Below, in pieces: positions 55,079-64,000 of a stretch of DNA of 64,000 bases (positions within the stretch are counted from its first letter, which is position 1; each line of letters begins with the position of its first letter). Source of the stretch: Steinernema hermaphroditum (lineage: Eukaryota; Nematoda; Chromadorea; Rhabditida; Steinernematidae); assembly GCA_030435675.1 (NCBI GenBank), contig CM059623.1:2630012-2694011 (forward strand). Reading direction: 5' to 3'. The notes beneath the pieces are model-generated. The model was not told where the DNA came from. It did no database searches and saw only the letters and a program-made list of their open reading frames with translations. The translations under genes and the position numbers were made by a program.

Positions 55079-55146
55079 CTGCGTGGTCCAGCGGTAGTGC
55101 TCTGAGCCACCAGTCAACGGTGTCGGGTTCGACCCCCACAGAGAAT
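55079..55146 (+). other. tRNA-like unit in left arm
   Basis: A box TGGTCCAGCGG and B box GGTTCGACCCC. Homologous to the left-arm unit of the first element (shared TAGTGCTCTGAG). The acceptor stem is not evident. Confidence 0.6.
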
Positions 55147-55191
55147 CTTCTATTTTTCGATTTGCTTTCTTTTCAACGAAACTGTACATTA

Positions 55192-56509
55192 CAGGGTGTA
55201 CCATAAATACTGTAAGTGGAAAAACTGCTTATAACTTTTCATTTACGACAAGGAAACAAAATGAATTCATAACTGTAAGATTGGCCAGGAAATTCTGTAT
55301 AACATACTTGAATTCTGTTCGAAATGCCCTCCTTGACAGTTTGATTAAGGCGTTCAGATGCTTCTGGAAATTCTTCAGGATTCCCGCGGTGACTTTTGGC
55401 ATGATTTCCCTCCAAGCGGTCTTCAGAGAGCGCTCCATGGAATTCACACTGGCGTGGCTTGTAGCGCATACGTTTGGCTCTAGGACTGACCAAACAGCGA
55501 AGTCGAGAGGGTTGAGGACCGGAGAGTGCCGCAGCCAAACATCTTTCCTCTTGACCCAACATCCTTCCTTCACATGGTTGGCTGTGACAAGACAAAGGTA
55601 TCCTTGGCTCCATGACCAGGCGTCCAGTCCTGCTGAAACGTCCTGCGGTGCTGTGGGGTAGATCTACGACCCAGGATTTCACCATAGCCGTTCGGAACCA
55701 GTTTTCGGTAGTTCTTGCCAGGAGGTCAACTTTTTTCCATTGACTTCGAAAAAAACGAGCTTCAGGCTCCCAGGTCCAAAAACTCCGGCCCTACCCATGA
55801 TGGATTGTGCGGAATGGATCTTATCAACAGTTACGGAGCGGGGCGAGCTTTTCGGAAAACGTTTACGGTGATCCCAGGTGTTTCGCAGCGGTTCTACGGT
55901 GACAATCCTTTCATCCAAAAACAGCATGTCCTGGAGGCTCCCGCCGCGGACTTGTGTCTTCATCTTCCGGTACTTCTTTAGTCTTGCGGTTTTCATTCGA
56001 AGACCGAGGAACTGTCTGTATGTCATCTTGCAGCAGTCGAGTCCCTGATCTTCTTCCACTATTTTCCTGAGCGATCACTCAATGACTCAGTACTTCTTTG
56101 GCAGGTTTCTCATGGATCGTGCTAGATTCTGCTTGATCTTCTTCCGAAAGGCATTTTTGGTCCTTGGTGTTCTGGCTGTTCTCGGTCTTTTAGTCATTTG
56201 GCGAATCTGTATCCCATCTGTCTCTTGGAAGTGTTGTACAATCCGCTAGAGTTGAAAAAATTGGAATTTCATTAACTTTTCAATCTCCATAATCGGCATT
56301 TCACGCTTGTAATCGGCGACGGTAGCAAAACGGTCACTCTGAGATACCTTTTTATCTGATGGGAACAGGTTAAAGTACCGGGAAAATCTACTTTTCTAGA
56401 TCAAAAAAGGACGACAAACAGGAATATAGCAACAGAACTGGTATAAAAAGGCAAAAAATCAAGGTAAATTGAAAAGCTTGTCGACTTACAGTATTTATGG
56501 TACACCCTG
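55192..56509 (-). mobile_element. mariner-type transposon, degenerate, 1318 bp
   Basis: Perfect terminal inverted repeats CAGGGTGTACCATAAATACT at 55192 and the reverse complement ending at 56509, flanked by TA on both sides. The minus strand encodes a fossil DDD-type transposase: FLDERIVTVEP (first Asp), FQQDWTPGHGAKDT (second Asp) and LNPLDFAVWSVLE (third Asp), spread over different frames. Frameshifts and stops make it inactive. The length is typical for the superfamily. It inserted into the left arm of the foldback element. Confidence 0.92.
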
Positions 56510-56695
56510 TATTATGTTTCCTGGTGTTCACCATCACTGGTTCTTGCCTTGCTTCAAATATAGCTTAAAAAGCCCTTTGGAGAAATCGAAACTGGCAACT
56601 CAAGCCTTTGTGGTGAAGCTGTTTTTCATTCTTTCGCGTTCCTATCTGTTTTGCTAATCATCTCAGGACGTGAAATGGAATGAACCAAAATATGT

Positions 56696-56764
56696 TGGCT
56701 GGGATGAGTGTCGAACCCCGATCCCCCAGAACGGTAACCAAGACACTATCCAGCTCGACCATAC
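56696..56764 (-). other. Central tRNA-like unit
   Basis: Minus strand: TGGTCGAGCTGGATAGTGTC (A box) and GGGGTTCGACACTC (B box). Homologue of 22833-22905 in the first element. Confidence 0.6.
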
Positions 56765-57029
56765 AAACAGTTGGTGCTCCGCCAACATCGCTGGCTATAT
56801 TCATTTCTACGAACTTTAGAAAGGTATTCACGCGGACAAGTGCGTGTATTGGTCGAAACAGAATAGGTTCTGCCGCTATGATATCTATAAGGATAAACAG
56901 AGAAGGGAGGACGCGAAAGAATGAAAAACAGCTTCACCCTTCACCGATTCCAAACTAAAGCGTTGATAAACATCAGGATATGTGGAAATATGTAGATTTG
57001 GTGAAAAGAAAAAAGGTAGAAAAAAAAGC

Positions 57030-57093
57030 AATTGGGGGTCGAACCCGACACCGTTGACTGGTGGCTCAGAGCACTACCCCTTGACCACGCAGG
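57030..57093 (-). other. tRNA-like unit in right arm
   Basis: Minus strand: TGGTCAAGGGG (A box) and GGGTTCGACCCCC (B box). Mirror of 55079-55146. Confidence 0.6.
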
Positions 57094-57289
57094 AACGTCA
57101 CGGAAGAGAAATTTCAACATACTAGTCGCGACTGCCGTTATTTTTCATATTTCGGGGGCCTGCTTACGGTAGCCAGTCTGCATATGGGCAGCGCGTTTTG
57201 TGTGCGCTCGTCTTCCTAAGATCTCCTCTATCCGTTACACCACATTTCATTTCAATCTGCAACTATCACTTGGGGATGTTCCCTTGTTG

Positions 57290-57715
57290 GTGAACGACGG
57301 AACGGAAAAGTTCAGGCACTCCATATGTAGTTTCTGGTTCGGGTACCCGAACCCGAAAACCCGAACCCGCCAACTCTGATAGCAATCAACATTACACTGG
57401 ACTAAGCTAAACTGAACGCAGACTTAGATTTGTGCAAAGCATACACTTCATTAACATCATTAACATTGTAAACATTATTGAGAAAAACGAAAATATGACA
57501 AAATTAACTTAAACTGTCATCTGGTTTGCCATGGAATTCAAGTAGTCCAGCGTGTCATGTGCGACACCCTTCTTCCTGTCTGTACGGTCAGCCCATACTG
57601 CCTTCACTTTGCGTCCAGAACGTCTGGTTTTGACGGCAGCATAAACCATATCAACCTATGCTATGCGGTGTAGAGTTTCAGTGCTAGACGAGCTCAATAG
57701 AGCGCGACTTTGTGA
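57290..57715. other. Intergenic, no gene recognised
   Basis: Immediately beyond the foldback element is GGGTACCCGAACCCGAAAAC (57351), a short CCGAACCCG run. No coding signal. Confidence 0.35.
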
Positions 57716-58195
57716 TTATAGTGTAGAATTCAGGGACACCAGGGATATCAGCCGCTCTACCATTAGCGATTGACGGTATAGGGCACAGCTGGTGGCCCTC
57801 ATATGGGCCAATGTTTTCAGGAGCCGGTTTGCGTTTCTGATCCATTCTCCTGGTTGTTGTGCTGCCATTGTTCCACGTAGTGCTTCCATTTCATTTCTGA
57901 CACCTTCTATTGTTTCTTCAATTTGGTTTCTTTTGCTGTGAGCTTCTCTCGTCCATGTTATGGCGTTAATGATGGCTGATTGATAAACTTCTGGAACGTT
58001 TTCTTCTCCTTCGTATTCAGTTTCTTGTTCCTCGTGTTCCACCTGCATTGGTACTACTTGACCAACGGGTCGGACCATTGTTTTGTCTGCAAGCGGGTGA
58101 ATTAGTAAGCTACCGATCGCGAGGTGCCCGTCTGAGCAAAGAGGGCCGATCGGTTGTGCGCTTACTAATCCCTGCAGTATTGCGGCCATTATCAT
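57716..58195 (-). CDS. Hypothetical secreted ORF, possibly the start of a retroelement env-like region
   Basis: A 159-codon frame: hydrophobic leader MIMAAILQGLVSAQP, then an acidic stretch QVEHEEQETEYEGEENV and a helical part SKRNQIEETIEGVRNEMEAL. It lies downstream (same strand) of a Ty3/gypsy reverse-transcriptase fragment, the position of an env-like ORF in errantivirus-type elements. No diagnostic env motif is seen, and the frame stops early. Could also be unrelated. No host family recognised. Confidence 0.3.
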   Translation of the reverse strand: MIMAAILQGLVSAQPIGPLCSDGHLAIGSLLIHPLADKTMVRPVGQVVPMQVEHEEQETEYEGEENVPEVYQSAIINAITWTREAHSKRNQIEETIEGVRNEMEALRGTMAAQQPGEWIRNANRLLKTLAHMRATSCALYRQSLMVERLISLVSLNSTL

Positions 58196-58419
58196 TAATA
58201 ATGTTGTTGGCTTTCCAATTTGTCGAATTAACTTGATAGGTAAACAAATTATGCGGTAAGCTCAGGCGAAAAACAATTGAAATACCTTTACTTGATATTT
58301 TCGCAGGAGTTGCACGTATTTGAACACGACAGGATGGGATGCTCCGCCAGCGACCGGTGAAATGCTTCCTGGCGTCTGTCTCGATGACAAAAGGTTTTGA
58401 AAAATTCTGCGTCGCGGGA

Positions 58420-58650
58420 AAATAGGACTGAAAATCGCCTTGAATTCCTGGAAGGCGCGATCTTGCTCCAGATTCCAGAGCTTGAGCGAGTCCTTCCCTG
58501 CCATTCTTGTCGGTGGTTCCGCTATCTTCGTTAAGTTTCTACTGAAAAGGACGCACTTGACCTGCGCTGACGAGAATTTCCAGGTACTTAACTTCCTTCT
58601 TGGCAAATTGACATTTTTCCAGCTTCAATTTCATCCCGCAGCTCTCCGTA
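58420..58650 (-). pseudogene. Ty3/gypsy reverse transcriptase-RNase H fragment
   Basis: The minus strand gives MKLKLEKCQFAKKEVKYLEI then SAGQVRPF in one frame, and KIAEPPTRMAGKDSLKLWNL followed by EQDRAFQEFKAI in another. These are the conserved segments around the end of the Ty3/gypsy reverse transcriptase (usual form KCEFAKKEVKYLGH). A frameshift separates them and nothing upstream remains. Confidence 0.75.
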
Positions 58651-59857
58651 ACTGCTAAGCCATATATGTATAGAAAAGCTGTAGACGTGACTTACCTGAA
58701 ATTGAAGAGAAAGCTCGACTTTCAGCGAAACCATTCGGAATGACAGTGTTGATGTGATGAAAGAATTTTCATAAATATGGAATTTTCAATGCAATGCAAT
58801 TTTGCACATTAGGTGTTATCGAATGTTTTGGCTACAATCACGACGAATTGTGAAAGAATATAAAGTTAGCCATGATATCTATAAGAATCTCTTACTTGAC
58901 GAGCAGCACCCGCGAACGACGAAGCAAAACAAGTTCTCGTGCCGTCTCAGCACCTTCCGGCATGCCTGCAACGTTTTAAGATTCTTCCTTTTCCTATTTG
59001 TGATGCGTGCGATATTTATTTTTAAAAAATCACCAACAAACATTGGAAAATTAAGCGGTAAAAGTTAGAAGTTCAGTTCTTCAGAACTTCTCCCGGGAAA
59101 AATTGGCCATGCACGGCGCGGGTCCTTCATGTTCTGCTCCGAGTGCTGGAGGAGGAATTTGGCATTTTCTTTGCGACGGGTGCACAGTTTCTGAATCGAT
59201 GTCATATGAGGGTACTCATTAAATGAATGCAGATAAATTGGAACAAAGATTTTAAACTTACTTAATAACATCAATTAATGTGTTCAGAACTTGCTGAACA
59301 CCCTCCACTGAACTTATCCGAAGCGTAGCTCAAAAACTACGTTACAAATGACTGTTTTTTTTGTCCGGCTACTATTAACACCATGTAATGCAGGCTGTGT
59401 TCCGTTGACTAGTGAATACTCAGATCAGATCAGAGAAAACTCGTGATATTGTGGCAAGAAACGTTCGAGGACGACGAAGAAGGACTTTGCCGGTATTGTT
59501 GCTTGCCCGCTTCTAGGCACTTACCGAGATCCAGAGATTTGAGCAAAATCTTGTTTTATTTGCTCGAGTCGAAGAAAGTCACGCGTACTTCTGGAATGCC
59601 AGCGCACAGGAACAGTCAGACTACAGGAGATGCGTCGACGGCACTCGCCTCAAAACTTTCAGTCCGTCAACAGGAATATGCCCTGTGATACGGTATCCAT
59701 GGCGGATGGGGAAGGGAATATAGAATTGCGCAACTTTATGCTCTATTATGTGCGGAATATGTGATGATGGGCTTGCGTCACGTACAGAAAATTTAACAAG
59801 AAAGCGGCACTTTATTTATCACCTGTTTATGAGATCATAAAGTCGGGAAATGTAAGT
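58651..59857. other. Intergenic, 3' flank of CSTF1
   Basis: ORFs at 59065-59274 (-) and 59443-59688 (+) have no recognised family. The CSTF1 poly(A) signal AATAAA (minus) lies at 59811-59816, 42 nt after the stop codon. Confidence 0.45.
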
Positions 59858-61700
59858 CTATGAAGGGGATGGATTCTTGTACCAGAAGCGGGCGCGATAG
59901 TCGTCGGAGCCCGTGACGAACGCTGGCATCGTGGGCGAGTGGACGAAGACGCGGCACGGCGCGGTGTGGCCAAGGGCGCCAAGCCTTTTCCTGTCCGAAG
60001 TTCGCGAGTCCCATGAACACAAGCTGCCGGATTTCTCATCTGGGAACATTACTGAAAAGAACAGGAATAAGAGGGGTCTGGACAGTCTGCAAGCTAGGCT
60101 AACTAGCGACATTTGTTCACTCTAGACAGCAATAGCACAGAAAAGCTTCTCACGGTTGTCTAGGCGACAAATGTCTGGAAGATAGCCAGACTATCACTTT
60201 ATAAGCGCAGGTCTTACCGAAATCTTCGTTATGATTGAATCCCGCTTGAATCTTCAATGTCTGGTGACCAGTGCTTCCGGCTCCCGTATACGCTATCAAA
60301 CAGCGATTCGTCGACAGCTCCCACAGTTTGATGGTACTGTCAAATCCTGACGATAGCACGTATTTCCCGTTCTTCGTAAACTGCACACTGCAGATGGCCG
60401 CTCCGTCGTGGGCTCGGGTGAACGTCTGAATGCAACGATTCGAGATGCCGTCCCACACTTTCACGTCTCCATCTGATCCTCCGGACACGAACATTCGGGC
60501 GTCGTCACTGTATTTCACCTGAAATGAATAACTTCACTCCAACGAACCGTGATCAGCGTCCTACATCGAAAACAGGGGCAATGTGATGATCTGCTGGACT
60601 ACTGCAGACAAAGCATTGTGTGCTGTCGGTGTTGTAGAGACGAACAACCTCGTGATCGGCGGCTGCGAGGAAGTATTCGCCACTGGGGTGAAACGAAACG
60701 GCATTGATACGGGCTACTTCCTGAAAAGATCACACTTTATCTGAGCTATTCTAGACAGTCACAGTCAGACACACAAGCGAGTCTATTTGTCTGTAACTTT
60801 GAAAGCCCTATTCTGCTGTACCGGTCCACATGCTTTAGCATCAATCGGAATGAAGGCATAAACAGACATAGACACCAGACATTTATCCACCACTTACATT
60901 TATCGTCTTTATCGCTCTTTTCACGGCGTTCTTGGAATAATCGAATAGTTTTAGAGTGCAGTCGTTAGATCCGGAAAGGAGGAGCGCGTCTCTGGGATGA
61001 AACGCCACCGCTGTCACCTCCTGAAACACATCTTGTCACTCCCAAACATTTGCGAGGCAGTCCTACATCCATGTGGTCGTATAACGTTCGGATCACCGGG
61101 TTCAGTCCATCGGGACCACCGTCCGCCGGACCGTCTCTTCCATCACGGCTTATAATCTTATCAACGTCCAAAATTTTAATCGAGCAATCAGCCGATCCAG
61201 TAGCGACGAGATGTCCTGAAAAGAGTCTTGTTACGGTCTTGTGCAACCAAACAGGATACCATCGGGGCTGAAGACAGCAGCTCGACAAGGTGCCTTGTGG
61301 GAGGTGATGTAAATGGTCTCGTACTGGCTCGGTTCCGGGGTAGTTGGAAGGATCTCTGAGTCATATTCCATGTCGAGGCCAACAGACGGTTCTAGCTAAA
61401 CGGAACATTGGCATTCGGCTACAGTAAGCCATCACAAACCGGCTGGACAGAGTCGTCCATAGATTCGCGGTCATCGGAGAATTGTTTGGCCAGATTCACC
61501 AGTCGGAACAGCTTATCTGACGGTGGCGGCACTTGAGTGGTAATTCCGAGGAGCTGCGCGAGGGAGAACGCTATCTGCTGATGACCGTCGTAGAACAATT
61601 GACTAGAAGGACAAAATGGTTCTGGCGTTTAGGTGTCCTTGGCTTACCCCGTGATCAGGCGATACATATACTCGCGGTCCTTAATGTCGCCTTTATTCAT
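59858..61700 (-). CDS. CSTF1: Cleavage stimulation factor subunit 1 (CstF-50), WD40 protein, 424 aa
   Basis: Nuclear subunit of the CstF complex needed for mRNA 3'-end cleavage and polyadenylation (C. elegans cpf-1). Minus-strand exons: 61648-61700, 61440-61602, 61260-61395, 61067-61215, 60898-61020, 60565-60720, 60218-60518, 59858-60051, all frame-consistent (425 codons). The N-terminal dimerisation domain reads [39 protein letters not shown] repeats follow: [79 protein letters not shown], and the end [17 protein letters not shown] matches human CSTF1 (431 aa). It lies 166 bp downstream of DDX49 on the same strand. An acceptor (TTTACAG) 17 nt before the ATG suggests trans-splicing. Confidence 0.95.
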
Positions 61701-61866
61701 CGTATTTGAAAAACCTGTAAAGTATGGACTTCGGGAAGTCACAAAAACGATTCGGAATAGATATCAGAGTACGGAATTAACGGATGTGCACACATAGAAA
61801 CGCATCGCTCGGTAAACTCTTGTAACAACATCATAACAACAACAACATAACAATAAAGTGACGCTT
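61701..61866 (-). promoter_or_regulatory. Intercistronic region of a candidate DDX49-CSTF1 operon
   Basis: 166 bp between the DDX49 stop and the CSTF1 ATG on the minus strand. No canonical AATAAA was found on that strand. It has a TTGTTATGTTGTTGTTGTTA-type U-rich stretch and the acceptor ACTTTACAG just before CSTF1. Confidence 0.5.
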
Positions 61867-63970
61867 TCAGACTTTCGCCGACGCCTTCGTCTTCGTCTTG
61901 ACTACCTTCTTCTTCTTGATGACCTTTTTGCTCTTCACAGCCACGCCTTCTGTCTTCTTCTCTGATTTCTTCTTCTTGTCTTCGAGTCGTTCTATCCTCT
62001 TTTTCGCCGTTTTCTCCTTTCGCTCTTTCTGCTCCTTCAAGATTTTTGCTACTTCGTCGGGATCCAAACCGGCCTTGATCATCTCTTTCCTCTTGTTGAT
62101 CTCCTTCTTTTCGCCGAAGTTTTGCTGCGCGAGCTTGATCTCTGCTTCGCGCTTCACGACAAGTACTTGTGTGACGTATTGTGAGACCTGAAACGATAAA
62201 TATGAAACGTCGAATGAAACACCGGAAACGGTCACCTTCTTGTCACTGACCGCAAACTGATCCATCTTCTTTCCAATCAATTTCTCAACCTCCTGCAGTA
62301 GAGTGACATCGTACTGCGTCACAAAGGTCAACGCGGCTCCGAATCTTCCGGCACGAGCAGAGCGACCAACTCTATGGACGTAGGTCTTCGGACAGCGCGG
62401 AACGTTGTGGTTCACGACTAAGTCCACGTGAGGGATGTCCAACCCACGAGCGGCCACGTCGGTGCAAATGAGGATGCGAATCCGGCCTGAGCGGAATCGG
62501 ACCAGTGACGCTGTTCGTTCTTCTTGACTGATTTCGGAATGAAGCGATCCGACCTGTAGGATACGGTCACTTAGATTGTGAGGAAATAGAACATACGTCA
62601 AAGCCTAGTCCATTGAACATCAGCGCTAGAGCTTGGCATTCTCGACACGTTTGAGAGAAGACGAGAATTGAACTGTTGGGGCGATTTTCGTAGAAGTTCT
62701 TGACGACATAGACGAGATATGCGTCCTTCACTCCGATCGGGGAAAGGACATATTTCTGTTCGAGCTTTTCGACGGTGGCGACTTCGCTCTTATCTTCGAA
62801 GAAGAATGGTTTCCTAACAGAGACTTGATGAAGCTGATTGATTGCTGAAGTGATCGTGGCGCTGAACAACAGAGTTTGGCGCTCCTTGGGCAGCACTCCA
62901 AAGATCGTCTTCAGTTGCAGACCGTACTGCCCGTCCAGCATCAGATCGGCTTCATCGAGAACAAGCACTTTGATCTGCTGCAGCCAGTGCGACACTTCTG
63001 GATGAGTATCGATGTGGTCAGCTAAGCGCCCGGGAGTGGCAATGATAACATGCGGACGCCTGCAAATTTTTCGCTCAAAACAAGCTCCCAAAGAGATTGA
63101 GCTTACTTGCTCAGATCCATTGACTGTGCGACTTGGTGCCTTCCGCCGATGATCACGGCCGTGGAGAGGTTGAACATCTTGCCGACCGCCTGGAACTGCT
63201 CAGCGATCTGGACGGCCAGTTCGCGAGTTGGTGTCAAGACGAGAGCGTACATTCCACATGGGTCGACGGCGAGCTGCAAAGAGAAGCATGCAATGAAGTT
63301 CTGTGGACAAATTCAATGCCCAATTTCGCTGCATTTTGGCAATATAACTCCGCCAAGCGTTTCACAATAGCAGGAATGCTCGAATATGTGCGAAACACCA
63401 CAATTTCTGAGTTTTGATCTGAACCTGCTCAACTTAAGCACATGCAACATCTGCTAGGATTATAACACAAGACATATTCAGTCAGACCACAACAATTTTG
63501 GGCTACTTTTCGATGGTAGAAAGGCGCGCATAAGCAGTGTGAACAAGTTGAATGAAAAAGAGTAAAATCACCGCCATATTGGTCGTTCTCTTAACTTTGA
63601 AGCACTTAATTGGCCGGAACGAACTATAAACAACTACAAGCAGATATGGATAATAACGAATTTCGAAAGTGAGTAACAGTAAAAGGTGAACAAGCTGATT
63701 ATCATTGCTAGGAAAGCGACTACTAGCGGACGCCTCTCGATCTTTTCGAATCCTTTTTCTTTTAAACACCTTGCCTACCTGGTTGATAATCGGAAGAGCG
63801 AAAGCGAACGTCTTTCCCGTACCGGTCTTCGCGCATCCGAGCACATCGCCGCCTTCCAGCACCTTCGGAATACAGTTTATCTGCACGGGTGTCGGATTCT
63901 TGATCTGAAGCTCGCGGAGCTTGTCGCACAGCCACTTCGAGAGGCCCAAGTCCTTGAAGGCGACAGCCAT
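61867..63970 (-). CDS. DDX49: DEAD-box RNA helicase DDX49/Dbp8-like, 486 aa
   Basis: Nucleolar ATP-dependent RNA helicase of small-subunit rRNA processing. Minus-strand exons: 63779-63970, 63107-63273, 62597-63059, 62236-62553, 61867-62187, all frames continuous (487 codons). Motifs in order: Q motif IKNPTPVQINCIP, Walker A AKTGTGKT, PTREL, TPGRL, DEAD in VLDEADLML, SAT in LLFSATI, ARGLD, HRVGRSARAGR. The C-terminus has EKKEINKRK as in human DDX49, then a Lys-rich tail. Intron 1 is 505 nt; the others are 45-48 nt. The ATG at 63970 gives MAVAFKDLGLSKWL, matching MAGFAELGLSSWL of the human protein. It heads the candidate operon with CSTF1. Confidence 0.95.
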
Positions 63971-64000
63971 GGTCGTCTGAAAGAAAGAAACCGTGAGAAA

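Larger units (their letters stand above)
54885..57286. mobile_element. Second foldback DNA transposon with three tRNA-like units, split by a mariner
   Basis: The ends read CAAGGGAACATCCCCAAGTG at 54885 and its reverse complement at 57286, with the 3-bp duplication TTG on both sides (54882-54884, 57287-57289). Long inverted arms match for about 250 bp before the mariner insertion and continue beyond it. tRNA-like units: 55079-55146 (+), 56696-56764 (-), 57030-57093 (-). Without the mariner it is about 1.08 kb, close to the 1.12 kb of the first element. No transposase ORF. Confidence 0.85.

Noticed and set aside
22476..57093. Calling the tRNA-like units functional tRNA genes
   Set aside because: A and B boxes are present, but acceptor stems do not pair, unlike the two clean tRNA-Thr genes at 40806 and 53630.
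59443..59688. 81-codon plus ORF with a Cys/His-like cluster
   Set aside because: CRYCC...H spacing fits no zinc-finger type I know, and it overlaps the region just 3' of CSTF1.
1..64000. CRISPR array, bacterial operons, origins
   Set aside because: Spliced eukaryotic genes throughout; no regularly spaced repeat array.

Overview
The window is eukaryotic and almost certainly nematode. Introns are mostly 41-60 nt with TTTCAG/TTTTAG acceptors, and several start codons lie a few nucleotides after an acceptor with no upstream coding exon, as expected for trans-splicing. Two genes sit 166 bp apart on one strand like a nematode operon. The gene families (a PAR-motif Cys-loop channel, an ODR-2/HOT-like Ly6 protein, an expanded F-box-like family, a nematode-type SLC2 transporter) also fit. 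I cannot name the species; a clade IV or rhabditid free-living or insect-associated nematode is a guess.

Layout. 0-8.6 kb: two near-identical tandem copies of a condensin II G2 subunit gene (NCAPG2/capg-2). The upstream copy is C-terminally truncated, and an F-box-like gene on the other strand lies between them. 8.6-12.2 kb: one intact F-box-like gene and fragments of others. 14.0-15.1 kb: a secreted Thr-rich/coiled-coil protein in four exons. 16.4-18.9 kb: an SLC2/MFS sugar transporter. 19.3-34.4 kb: a transposon-rich block with a foldback element carrying tRNA-like units and split by a degenerate RTE retrotransposon, a complete RTE with an uninterrupted 974-codon ORF, LTR-retrotransposon debris and Mutator-like transposase fragments. 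34.6-36.7 kb: an intact F-box-like gene and a pseudogene. 37.3-40.6 kb: an eight-exon anion-type ligand-gated channel. 41.3-44.9 kb: a GPI-anchored ODR-2/Ly6-like gene with long introns. 45-54.6 kb: a gene desert with a tRNA-Thr, inverted tRNA-like pairs, small transposons and GC-rich, TAAT-containing islands that resemble regulatory sequence. 54.6-57.3 kb: a small secreted peptide gene and a second copy of the tRNA-bearing foldback element, split by a mariner. 57.7-58.7 kb: Ty3/gypsy-type remnant. 59.9-64 kb: CSTF1 (CstF-50) and DDX49 (DEAD-box helicase), an apparent operon.

The most unusual thing is the two-copy foldback family at 19353-23398 and 54885-57286. The copies have matching CAAGGG ends, different 3-bp target duplications (TAA and TTG) and an ancestral length of about 1.1 kb. 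Each carries three tRNA-like units with recognisable Pol III A and B boxes: one in each arm, convergent, and one in the centre. Further inverted tRNA-like pairs lie in two transporter introns and in the gene desert, so inverted tRNA-derived units look like a general building block of mobile DNA in this genome. All exon structures below were derived by hand from splice signals, reading-frame continuity and remembered family alignments; none was checked against transcripts or databases.
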